A stretch of 64,000 bases of DNA from contig CM018604.1 of assembly GCA_009192285.1 (NCBI GenBank), positions 1,488,001-1,552,000 on the forward strand, in the 5' to 3' direction. A model generated the notes under the pieces. That model did not search any database. It was not told the origin of the DNA and saw only the letters and a list, made by a program, of their open reading frames with translations. A program made the position numbers and the translations under genes. Below are positions 10,124 to 18,773 of this stretch, in pieces. The DNA is from Morchella semilibera (Eukaryota > Ascomycota > Pezizomycetes > Pezizales > Morchellaceae). The stretch's first letter is position 1. Each line of letters starts with the position of its first letter.

Positions 10124-10682
10124 TGTCACGGCACGTCTGGGATGATAGGAAGGGTTCGAGCAGGGATGTCGGGTTTCTTCGGGACGAGCTATCGGGTTTT
10201 AGTATGAGGATCGGTTAGTGGTGTGGGGAGTCTTTCGTTAGGTTTCTATGGGTTTCCATGGTACGGATTAGTAATTGATGAAATTGGAAGGTTATATATA
10301 CGGCTAGGATTTCCCTTTGTCTTTCTTTTCTTTCTTCCTTACGCAACCTCCTGTTATCAACCTTTTCCTTTAGGTTTCTGTTCTTGGTTCTTCATCTGGA
10401 TCTTTTCTCTGTCTTGATATAAAATATATACTTGGTTCTATTTCTTATTTCGTCCTCGTTATCGGTTGTGCCCCTTGGTAACACCGTGTCCCGATCTCGT
10501 CCGCCTCGGTTAAACCCCTGGCCTCCTGTCGCCTCTTGTCCTTGCCTATGACCGTGATCCGAGTGATCTACTGGTGCCTCCGCGTATACGTTGAACTCAG
10601 AGACTCCCTGTGGATTCTCTGTCCGACCCTGCTCCTGTTATAGATCTTCCCCGTCCTCGTCCCTCGGCCCTGTCGCGTAACA
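10124..10682 (+). repeat. 3' LTR-A of the intact gypsy element
   Basis: 559 bp. It repeats 5148-5706, including the internal 64-codon frame and the TATA-like stretch. It is followed by the ACCTC duplication at 10683-10687. Confidence 0.95.
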
Positions 10683-11141
10683 ACCTCGCCTCCCGCCAAG
10701 ACGTCTTCGGAACAGGGTTGTTGATAGTATCGGTTGATGTCGGAAGTAGAATGATGGGATACGAAGGAGCTCGGGTAATGGAATGTAAGCGCTAGGAAGG
10801 ATTGGGTAGCAACGGGATAGAATTAGAGTTATTGGGATTAGCATGGGTGGTACGGCAGTGTGGGAGTTTCTATGGGTTTCTATAGTGTGAGTCATCAGCG
10901 CGAGGGAATAGTTGTATATATAGTGCTCGTTCTTTCCTATGTTTCTGTCTCTCTAGGCAACGTCTTCTTTCTGTTAGCAATTCATTACTTTGGCTTCGGC
11001 CCTCCTGTCTGTACCTCGTCCTCGAACCTGAACCTGAACCTGAACCTGCCTCGCCTCGGGTATCTCCTGAGCCGACCCGGTCCTTGTCCTTATCCGTGAA
11101 TTAACCCCGATTTGCCCCTGACTTGACCCTGCCCCGTTAGA

Positions 11142-11292
11142 CCTTGCCTTTGCCCTCGTCGGTGCCTGTACTTGTGCTCGCCCGGTGTTCTCCTCGTCTC
11201 CGTCAGTGTTCTCATTGTGCTGGCTGTGCTCCTCGCGTCCTTCTGTGTTATTATTGTCATCTGTCATGTTGCGTCCGGTTATTCTGCTAGTG
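11142..11292 (-). repeat. LTR-B fragment continuing 5095-5121
   Basis: This is the GC-rich CTTGCCTTTGCCCTCG...GTGCTCCTCG section of a minus-oriented LTR-B. It resumes after the LTR-C/gypsy nest and is broken at about 11286 by the next minus-oriented LTR-B. TTCTG occurs both at about 11282-11286 and directly after 12382, which suggests that the next copy inserted here, with six unexplained bases (CTAGTG). Confidence 0.65.
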
Positions 11293-12382
11293 TGTCCCGG
11301 CGTTTTGGCATCGATCCCGGGAATTCAGTACTCGAAACGCTGATGTAACTAATGAAGGAATATTAAGCGAAGATGCGACAAGAGACTTTCCCTTTAGTTC
11401 TTTTCTTTGTTTTCTCTCTGTCTCGTCTTCCTGTTATCCCGGTACATAGGAATATTGTGACAGAGTAACCCGACGCAAAGAAGAAGATGACAATGATGAT
11501 GCAGAAGGACTCGAGGAGCACAGCTTCCACGACGAGGACACTGACGAAGACAGGAGTAACACCGCGCAGGCGCAAGCACAGGCACCGGCGAAGGCAAAGG
11601 CAAGAGCAAGGGCACAGGAGCGCAGGGCAGAGAAAGTGAGGACCGAATGGACCTCAACGAGAACGATGAGAGGTACTATGGTTTTCCTCTTTTGAGGGCA
11701 GAATCTTGGGTACGAGAAGCTATGGCTTAGAAATAGGAGTAGATTCCTATGTACCGAGATAACAGGAAGACGAGACAGAGAGAAAAGAAAGAAAGAACTA
11801 AGGAAAACATCTAACCCCGCTATTTAACACTTCTCCTCCACCATTCCACTATGACTCATACATCACTTCATAGAAACCCACAGAAATCCGTCGCATCCAC
11901 ATCTCATATTCCTCCCAACCATCTCCGCTATTTACATTACAAATCCATCACGCCACCGAACCTCCTAGAACCCAATGACGACACCCTCCCTTTAGCACAC
12001 CCTTTCCTCGCTTAATTATTCCTAAACAAATACAACAGCGCTTCGACTACCGAACTCTCGGGACCGATGCCAAGATGCCGGAACAAATACACTCATATTC
12101 ATAGCTATAGTTTCTCCTCTCCAAACTCGCTTTTGCAGGAGGCAACCCCATAGTCCTCTTGATCCCCGCCTAGGTTATTACCTGGTTCTCGCTTGTCCTG
12201 CTTTACCCTGCATCCTCTGCCTCTGTTCTTGCCCTTGCTTTTGCCTTAGCCGGTGCCTGCGCTTGTGCCCGCCCGGCTCTCTTCTCTTCCTCGTTAGTGC
12301 CCTCGTAGTATTGGCTGTGCTCCTCGAGTTGCCTTGCGTCATCATTGTCATCTGTCACGTTGGGTCTGGTTACTCCGTCACA
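11293..12382 (-). repeat. LTR-B (minus), split by an inverted LTR-B
   Basis: The outer copy occupies 11293-11455 and 12086-12382. It begins TGTCCCGGCGTTTTGG and ends TTACTCCGTCACA. The inner copy is antiparallel. Confidence 0.8.
11456..12085 (+). repeat. Solo LTR-B with AATAT/AATAC duplication
   Basis: 630 bp, from TGTGACAGAGTAACCC to GCCGGAACA. The flanking five bases are AATAT (11451-11455) and AATAC (12086-12090), one mismatch. It is nested inside a minus-oriented LTR-B. Confidence 0.85.
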
Positions 12383-13177
12383 TTCTGTCACATAAATTCC
12401 TGATAACTGCCTATTCGCAGAGTTTTTGAAAGGTGTCTAAAGGCATGCGCAAGGTATTTTTGATTGTGATAGGGTTATCAGAACTTCTGCTCTAGATGGC
12501 TTAGGCACATTGCGAGGAGTCTTATCAGAATAGAGATGTCCATAGGTTCCGACCGCAGATGCAATCAATAACAGATTGGTGGCTCAAAAGTGTCGATTCC
12601 ATCGTTGGCGATGAAGCACCGCAAAAATTACCCTCAATATGATTCTATAATCCACGGGGTTTTCAATAATCCATACCTATCTTTGATTGGGGACCCAAAC
12701 GCTCCATTAATTAATCCACAATACCGCAAAAACTCAAAAAATTGGCTATCTCTGGCCAGTGATTACCTCCTTCACGATTGGTTGAAGGGGGTAGATCAGG
12801 TCTGCTTATAATTTTGATCTCATATGCATAGCCAGGTTTTCGAGTAATGGCTGTAATCCGTGGCAACCGAACGGAGCCTAAGGATAACTGACACCTTGGT
12901 AGCCGAGACATACCCATCTCCTCGGTGCATCAATTGGATTAGTAAACCTTACTTGATTGTCTATCTTTTACTGTGAACGATATCTATTATTGCCCACACT
13001 GAGCATCTGTAGGTGGTTTCTACTTAATCTTTTATTCTTTTCGCGAGCAGAGAAACAACACCACGACTCCGAGCTAGATGCTTATCGCCAACATTCCTAG
13101 ATCTGGGAGAATCGTTGCTGCTAGATGTGATCCTATCAACCGGTTTGAGTTTAAACGGTTGGCTCCGTACAGAATCT
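12383..13177. other. Stretch without recognised genes
   Basis: No coding similarity or clear repeat was recognised over these 795 bases. Open frames of 60-73 codons occur on both strands (for example 12590-12811) but have no motifs. Base composition is more balanced than in the LTR debris on either side, so it may be old unique sequence. Confidence 0.5.
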
Positions 13178-13333
13178 ATCCCTTAGTCTGTCAGTAAAAT
13201 GCTGACCCCCCAAGAAGCAAATTTTGTGTGGCTTTACTAACAGGTCCCGTTATCTCCCTTACCAAATAATAGATCTTCCATACAAATTTAATCCTTCTGT
13301 TATAGGGGAGTCAGCATTGACAGACTAAGGGAT
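13178..13333. mobile_element. Hairpin-type MITE with perfect 16-bp terminal inverted repeats
   Basis: The sequence begins ATCCCTTAGTCTGTCA and ends with its exact reverse complement (13318-13333). A further short inverted stretch (GCTGAC/GTCAGC) lies just inside. The total is 156 bp with no coding capacity. No clear target duplication was found (flanks GAATCT and GCTACC), so the superfamily is unknown. Confidence 0.6.
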
Positions 13334-13733
13334 GCTACCAGGTCGGTTTTGATTGTGAACTGTGTAGAGTTCAGTATACTAACTAGGCTGTTTGTGATAG
13401 CTCGTAAGGGGAGAGCGGCGGACAGGGGGTTGAGTCTTCTGGCGCCGAGAAGGGTTCTGCGGGCAGAGCTACCATTGATACTAGACTTGATAAACTCGAG
13501 AGAGTAAGAACATGCATCCATATATCTCACCGCCCACACTCTGGTTAGGATGTAGCCAGTCTCTCGGTGACCACTCAACATCTGTCTACAAAGGTCGATG
13601 ATGGATTCAAAAGGATAAATGGCTGGATGAAGGTGGGCCTTGGCTTATTTGTGGGAACAGTATGTTTTTCAGTGAATTTTTTGTGGTTTTCTTACATTGA
13701 CATATCTGTCAGATTCTGGTAAAGCTCGCATAC
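13334..13733. other. Non-coding stretch with a possible intron
   Basis: No recognised gene. A plausible intron (GTATGT donor at 13660, TCAG acceptor at about 13714) lies directly upstream of the small membrane-protein frame. That frame could therefore be a second exon. Confidence 0.35.
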
Positions 13734-13988
13734 TTGGACGGAAACATAAAGCAAGAGATAAAGTCCATGGTCAAGGGTGAAGTAAAATTAGTAAGAGGCA
13801 AAATAAGTGCAATTAAAAGCAATATTCTTTTAAAACTGCACAAAATGGAGAGAAGGGTAGAGGCTAAGAGGGATAGTGATCGCTTCCATACTATCCGAGG
13901 TGTTTGCTTGGGATTGTGGTCCGCTTTCATACTTGTAATGGCGTTTGCGGTGTTTACTGGTTTGTATTTCAAAACGGTACGGCGTTAG
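13734..13988 (+). CDS. Small putative membrane protein (exon)
   Basis: I do not recognise this gene. The frame is open from the putative splice acceptor near 13714 to a TAG at 13986-13988. The first ATG inside it is at 13767, giving 73 residues. The N-terminal part is charged and helical (KQEIKSMVKGEVKLVRGK...KLHKMERRVEAKRD). It is followed by one hydrophobic segment (VCLGLWSAFILVMAFAVFTG) and a short basic tail (KTVRR). That is the layout of a single-pass, tail-anchored type protein. No homologue is known to me, and it could be a chance frame. Support is the coherent charged-then-hydrophobic layout and the intron-like sequence upstream. Confidence 0.35.
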   Translation: MDGNIKQEIKSMVKGEVKLVRGKISAIKSNILLKLHKMERRVEAKRDSDRFHTIRGVCLGLWSAFILVMAFAVFTGLYFKTVRR

Positions 13989-14363
13989 GTAATCGATTCT
14001 TTTACTCCAACATTTCTACTCTGGGTTTACGTTCCTATCATGGCCGAAGATTCTTTGTTCCCATTATCTATTTTGTTATTATTTATGGGGGGGGGGGGGT
14101 CCCAGCGCAAACTGGGGGGCGAAGCCCAACATATGTATCTACTATTATCAATGGAGTTTGTTTTGTAACATTTACGATTATCGTTTATCCCGAACCTTTA
14201 ACTTCCCGTGAAATTTAGAGCAATAAAATTTGGATGGCAACGCTCCAGATTCAGAATCCGAATGGAGGGAGGGTGCGTTCAGATTTTCTAACGGGTGAAA
14301 TTTGAAAGGGTGTAATATGATTGGTTGAGAGAGATGCGGGGATGGATCCTAAGATAATGGGCT
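13989..14363. other. Non-coding stretch with a long G run
   Basis: No gene was recognised. A homopolymer of about a dozen G lies near 14087-14098 and is followed by GGGGGGCGAAGCCC-like sequence. Such runs are error-prone in sequencing, so local frames should not be trusted. Confidence 0.5.
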
Positions 14364-14805
14364 GTGACCAGGTTCGATACCGTAGTAGTTCTTCAACCAT
14401 CAACCTCTACTATAAGATCTTCTCTGTCCATTCAGCGGAAAAAAATTACTGTTCTTTCTTTGTTTTTGATCTTAATCTCGCTTGAGCGTAAAAGTAGAAG
14501 GAATCGCTACTATCTTACCCGTTCTGTTCTACCACCATCACCAAGCGAGAACACTGCATGGCAATATTTACTTCATTCCCGTGAAGATCGAGCTTTTATT
14601 TTGACGATGGGAGTTGGGGTGGAAGTATTTGAGCGTATATTATCAGCGGGTTTTAAAAGAGAATGGAAAATTACACCTATTCCACACAATGATGTCGGTC
14701 TTATATCCAAAACACGGCTATCACCCGGGCCGTAGCAACGATTCGGTCCCACTTGGGACCGGTTTTGAGTGCGCTTTGAAAAATCAATTACACAACCACA
14801 ACAAA
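14364..14805 (+). pseudogene. Harbinger-like DDE transposase, N-terminal fragment
   Basis: The frame contains SENTAWQYLLHSREDRAFILTMGVGVEVFERILSAGF and WKITPIPHNDVG. This resembles the N-terminal part of fungal DDE-superfamily (PIF/Harbinger-type) transposases, which typically read TAWQ.LL.SREDRA...MG.DV..F..IL..GF...W...PIPR.D. It is followed by a stop at 14733-14735, and the catalytic DDE part is missing. The apparent start is GTG; a true start exon is not visible. Assignment is from memory of the family pattern and has not been tested by search. Confidence 0.5.
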
Positions 14806-15105
14806 TAGATGATACTATAATACAGGAAAATCGTAAAAACAATTTCGTTCCTCTGTTTGGCATAAAGGTTCATTGCAAACAGAGCATTTCCATCTAGTCC
14901 TAGGAGTATCTTTCTACTCTCTACCAGCCATGTAAATGAATCTTTTGATTCGTTTTCCACACAATCAGTTTTGGTAAATTAATCCTTTGATTCGTTTAGA
15001 GAGTATGCTTTTGTAAAAGGCACTCGGATTCGTTTTTCATGATGCTTTTCCATGATGCCTTTTTCTCACCAATTTTTTGATTCTTTTCCTCTCTGGCAAT
15101 TCAAC
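14736..15105. other. AT-rich stretch with short direct repeats
   Basis: No gene was recognised. The motif TTTTGATTCGTTT / CTTTTGATTCG recurs several times between 14940 and 15090, giving a short degenerate repeat. Confidence 0.4.
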
Positions 15106-15939
15106 TGTGATGGAGTAGTCGAACGCAACGTGACAGCTGACAATGATAACGGAAGATAACTTGAGGAGCACAGCTAGTACTCCAAAGATACTAAAGAGGA
15201 AGATAAGAGAACCGGGCAGGCACAAGCGCAGGCGCCAGCAAAGGCAAAGGCAAGGGCAAGATGTCCCGGCGTCTTGGCATTTGTCCCGACCGTTTGGTAG
15301 GAGATGTACGGTTGTGATTGTAAGGGTAATGTTAAGCAAAAGCGGGGAGTGCGAGGTGGAGGCTGTCGTCATTAGGTTCTGGGAGGTTCGATGGCGTGAT
15401 GGATTGGTAATGTAGAATAGCGGAGATGGTGAGGAGGATTACAGGGTATGGTAGCGACGGGTTTCTATGAGGTTCTATGAGCGAAAGTGTGAGTCATAGC
15501 GGACTAGGGAAGGAGGTGTGTTAAATAGCGGGGATAGATGTTTTCCTTAGTTCTTTCTTTCTTTTCTCTCTGTCTCGTCTTCCTGTCATCTCAGTACATA
15601 GGAATCTACTCCTATTTCCAAGTCATAGCCTCTCGTACCAAATATCTGATTCTCTGACGAGGGGAAACTCATAGCATCTCTCATCGTTCTCGTTGAGGTC
15701 CATCTGGTCCTCGCTTTCCCTGCCCTGTGTCCTTGTACCCTTGCCCTTGTCTTTGCTTTCGCCGGTGCCTATGCATGTGCCTGCCCAGTGTTGCCTTTGT
15801 CTTCGTCAGTCTCCTCGTCCCTAGACTGTGCTCCTCGGGTTCTTCTGCGTCATCATTGTCATCTTGTTCTTTGCGTCGGGTTACTCTGTCACACAAGAGT
15901 AGAGGTAGAGGGAGCAGAGCAGAGCAGGGAAACCGCGAG
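15106..15939 (+). repeat. LTR-B (plus, partial), split by a minus LTR-B
   Basis: The outer copy starts TGTGATGGAGTAGTCG at 15106 and runs to 15261. It resumes at 15894 (CAAGAGTAGAGG) and stops at about 15939, where a further LTR-B fragment begins. Confidence 0.7.
15262..15893 (-). repeat. Solo LTR-B with CAAGA duplication
   Basis: 632 bp, from TGTCCCGGCGTCTTGG to TTACTCTGTCACA. CAAGA occurs at 15257-15261 and 15894-15898. It is antiparallel to the LTR-B copy it interrupts. Confidence 0.9.
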
Positions 15940-16612
15940 TGTGACGGAGTAACCCGACGCAAAGTAGAAGATGATGTCCCGGCGTCTTGGTATCGGTCCC
16001 AAGAGTTTGGTAGTCGAAGCGCTATTACGATTGTTACGGTAATGTTAAGCGAGGATGGGGTGAGTTAAGGAGGGGGTGTCGTCATTGGTTTCTGGGAGCC
16101 TGAGGTTTGATGGCATGATGGATTTGTAATGTAAATAGCAGAGATGGTGGGGAGGAATACGAGGTGTAGTTACAATAGATTTCTATGGGTTTCTATGAGC
16201 TGACGTATGAGTCATAGCGGACTGGTAAAGGAGGGGTGTTGAATAGCGGGGATAGATGTTTTCCTTAGTTCTTTCTTTCTTTTCTCTCTGTCTCGTCTTC
16301 CTGTTATTTCGGTACATAAGAATCTATTCCTATTCTCAAGCTATAGCTCCTCGTACCTAAAGATTCTGTCCTCCACAAGAGGAAAGCTATAGTACCTCTC
16401 ATTGTTCTCGTAGACGACCATCCGGTCCTCACTCTCTCTGCCCTGTGCTCCTGTGCCCTTGCTCTTGCCTTTGCCTTCGCCGGTGTCTGCGCTTGCGCCT
16501 GCCCAGTATTGTTCTTGTCTTCGTCGATCTCCTCATCACGGAGGCTGTGCTCCTCGAGTCTCTCTGTGTCATCATTGCCATCTTCTTCTTTGCATTGGGT
16601 TACTCCGTCACA
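15940..16612. repeat. LTR-B start fragment (plus) followed by LTR-B (minus)
   Basis: The first 35 bases (15940-15974) are the start of a plus-oriented LTR-B (TGTGACGGAGTAACCC). They end in GATGA, where a full minus-oriented LTR-B (15975-16612) begins with TGTCCCGGCGTCTTGG and ends TTACTCCGTCACA. GATGA reappears at 16617-16621, four bases beyond the end, so the target duplication is only suggestive. Confidence 0.7.
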
Positions 16613-18561
16613 CTAAGATGAGACCATCTCTACTCGACTGGCACAGTCCGAGTCCCTCGCACTATAAGCTACCATGACCGCCCCGCTACCAATGCATTTG
16701 ACTATCAAAAGCTCCATACAGATCTCGAAGGGTTCTTTGTCGCTCACTCCGAAGTGGACTCCACTGCAACGGAAGAATTGAAACAAGCGTATACTCTCTT
16801 CCAAAAGCCTACGGAGGAGTCTAGCAATATGCGATCGACCTTACTATCCACCATTCCGAACCTGAACAAGCCCGAACCGAGTTCCACAAAGAGGTCCAGG
16901 GACTACGAGCTAAGATCAAGAAGCTCCAGGAAGAGATCAAAGAAGATCTAGGGGAGCTCTACGACGACTTAACCAAGCCGTCCAAGTCCGAGAAACTCCC
17001 CGACCCGGACAAATACAGGGGCGACCATAAAAACCTCAGGACTTTTCAAAGACAATTACAGATTAACCTCATGACTAACCTCGATTGTTTACCTACTCCG
17101 ACACAACAATTGACGTATTCTATTTCTCGATTGGAAGGACCGGCGGTGGACCAGTTTCTTACTTATATTACAGATGAAGGAATCGCTCTTGACTCCATGG
17201 CGGAGTTTTTTGAAATCTTGAATAATGCTTTTGGGGATTCGGATCGCGCTGCCACCGCTGCTTGCAACTTGAGAGAGATGTGGCAACGCCAACGTTCATT
17301 TTCTGAGTACTTTGCTATCACGGCTCCGCCTCCTATACTCCGCCTTCCATCAAGGCGTCTTCAGAACAGGGTTATTGAATGGTATCGGTCGATGTCGGAA
17401 GTTGAATGACGGGTTAGGAAGGAGCTCGGTTAATGAATTGTAAGCGCTAGGAAGAATGGGGTAACAACGGGATAGAATTGGGGTTATTGGGAATAGTATG
17501 GGTGGTACGGGAGTGTGGGAGTTTCTATGGGTTTCTATCGTATGAGTTATCGGTGCGAGGGGATAGTTGTAAATATAGTGTTTGTTCATTCCTATGTTTC
17601 TGCCTCTTCAGGCAACGTCTTCTTTCTGTTAGCAATATATTACTTTGGCTTCGGCCCTCCTGTCTCCGCCTTGTCCCTGAACCTGAATCTGAACCTAAAC
17701 CTGAACCTGCTTGGCCTCGAGTGTATCCTGAGCCGACACCGTCCTGCCTCTGCCCTTGAATCTACCCCGCCCCGTCCCTGATCCGACCCCTCCCAGTTAG
17801 ATTTACGGAATTCGAGCGGTACGCTACTGACTCTGAGTTTAATGAGGCTGCTAGGATTGAGTGTCTGTTGGAGGGTCTTAACCAAGAGTTGATGGCACTA
17901 ATGATTTAGAATGAGATCCCGACGACGATTAAGGAGTCTGGACTCCTTCTCCAACGGCTCGACAATAAGCAACGGGCACTACAAGCCAAGATTGGAAGAT
18001 TTAGATTCCAGATTCCCAGTGGCCCTGCTCCTCATTCCTTTGCCCCTCGCCCACCTGTTGCATTAGCAACCTCTCCAGTCATATGAGGACCACCCCAACC
18101 ACCACCGAAGAGTGCTGCGCCAGCAGCCCACCCTTCCTATACTCCCGGGGGAGCTGTTGCTATGGATTTGTCTAATAGTTGTCGTCGTCCGAATCTCAGG
18201 GAAAGGGAAGCCTTTCGTGCTGAGATTCGTTGTTATTACTGCGGGGGAGGTTGGACATTTGGTTAAGGATTGTACACTATCGCCCTCGGGAAGGACGCCA
18301 CCTAGGATAAGGGGAGCATTGTTGGGGGCGGGGGAGGGAGAGAGGGGAGCGGAGGAGAAGATATTGTCGGATGAGGAAGAGTTAAAGATTCATCCCTCGC
18401 TTAAGCGGCATAGCCCAGGGACCTCTTAAAGTTTTTTCTAAGGTGTCTATTTCAACGTTTTGAGTATCAGAAGAGGAGATGGATGGGAACCAATTGATTA
18501 TAAAAAATCTATTGTACACACCTATGCCTTGATTGATACTGGAGCATCGGGATATGCATCT
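16613..18561 (+). pseudogene. gag: Ty3/gypsy gag and start of protease, decayed
   Basis: In pieces this reads as a classical gag. There is an N-terminal helical part (DLEGFFVAHSEVDSTATEELKQA) and a coiled coil (KEVQGLRAKIKKLQEEIKED). The capsid-type segment reads LPDPDKYRGDHKNLRTFQRQL...LTYSISRLEGPAVDQF. The CCHC knuckle (CYYCG..GHLVKDC) is near 18215-18280, and the retropepsin stretch TYALIDTGASGYA is near 18517-18558. Two frameshifts, several stops and an LTR-C insertion at 17316-17801 show it is dead. The LINE begins right after the protease motif. A second copy of the same family lies at 63437-64000, where the reading is cleaner. Confidence 0.85.
17316..17801 (+). repeat. Solo LTR-C with TTTGC/TTTAC duplication
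   Basis: 486 bp, from TATCACGGCTCCGCC to CAGTTAGA, interrupting the gag reading between FSEYFA and FTEFERYATD. The flanking five bases are TTTGC (17311-17315) and TTTAC (17802-17806). The interior carries the GAACCT hexamer run near 17690-17711. Confidence 0.85.
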
Positions 18562-18565
18562 ATTG

Positions 18566-18588
18566 TTATTTATTTATTTATTTATTAC
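18566..18588 (-). repeat. TAAA-repeat tail of the LINE
   Basis: About five TTTA units on the plus strand (TAAA on the element strand) form the 3' end of the LINE. Simple-repeat tails are a normal product of target-primed reverse transcription. Confidence 0.8.
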
Positions 18589-18773
18589 TCATACTGCTTG
18601 CAGCTGAATCCGGATATGGCATACAAAGAAAGAACCCAATCATCACGGTCATATACTATCCTTCATAAAGCGAATCCTCCTCACGGCCGTGTTCCTATCA
18701 ACCCTCTTTCAAGGTTATCATGCATGTTGTCCTCTCTATTTCAGCTTTTAACGATAATTAAGCACCTTGGTGA

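Larger units (their letters stand above)
5148..10682 (+). mobile_element. Intact Ty3/gypsy chromovirus-type LTR retrotransposon
   Basis: This is a complete element of 5535 bp: 5' LTR, short gag, full pol with a C-terminal chromodomain, purine tract and 3' LTR. ACCTC at 5143-5147 and 10683-10687 is the target duplication. The two LTRs have the same length and I saw no difference where I compared them, so the insertion looks recent. It sits inside LTR-C, which sits inside LTR-B. The gag lacks a recognisable capsid major-homology region and CCHC knuckle, so the copy may need Gag in trans. Confidence 0.95.
5122..11141 (+). repeat. LTR-C with CCTTG duplication, split by the gypsy element
   Basis: The element starts TATCACGGCTCCGC at 5122 and ends CCCCGTTAGA at 11141. 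CCTTG stands at 5117-5121 and 11142-11146. Only 5122-5147 and 10683-11141 are LTR-C. The middle is the intact gypsy element, whose own target duplication is ACCTC. The LTR-C body has a TATATATAG box near 10915-10922 and a short tandem GAACCT run near 11021-11048. Sister copies with 5-bp duplications are at 17316-17801, 25087-25562 and 50187-50709. Confidence 0.8.

Noticed and set aside
10223-10417. 64-codon frame MGSLSLGFYGFPWYG as a small gene, also at 5247-5441
   Set aside because: It is identical in both LTRs of the gypsy element and spans the TATA box and leader. It is a by-product of the LTR duplication, not an independent gene.
11021-11048. GAACCT hexamer array as a telomere-like repeat
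   Set aside because: The unit is not TTAGGG/CCCTAA, the arrays are short and they lie inside LTR-C copies at the same place. It is an internal microsatellite of that element.
14340-14390. tRNA-like segment (GGTTCGATACC)
   Set aside because: A B-box-like word is present but no cloverleaf could be formed around it, and no A box or CCA-side stem matches.
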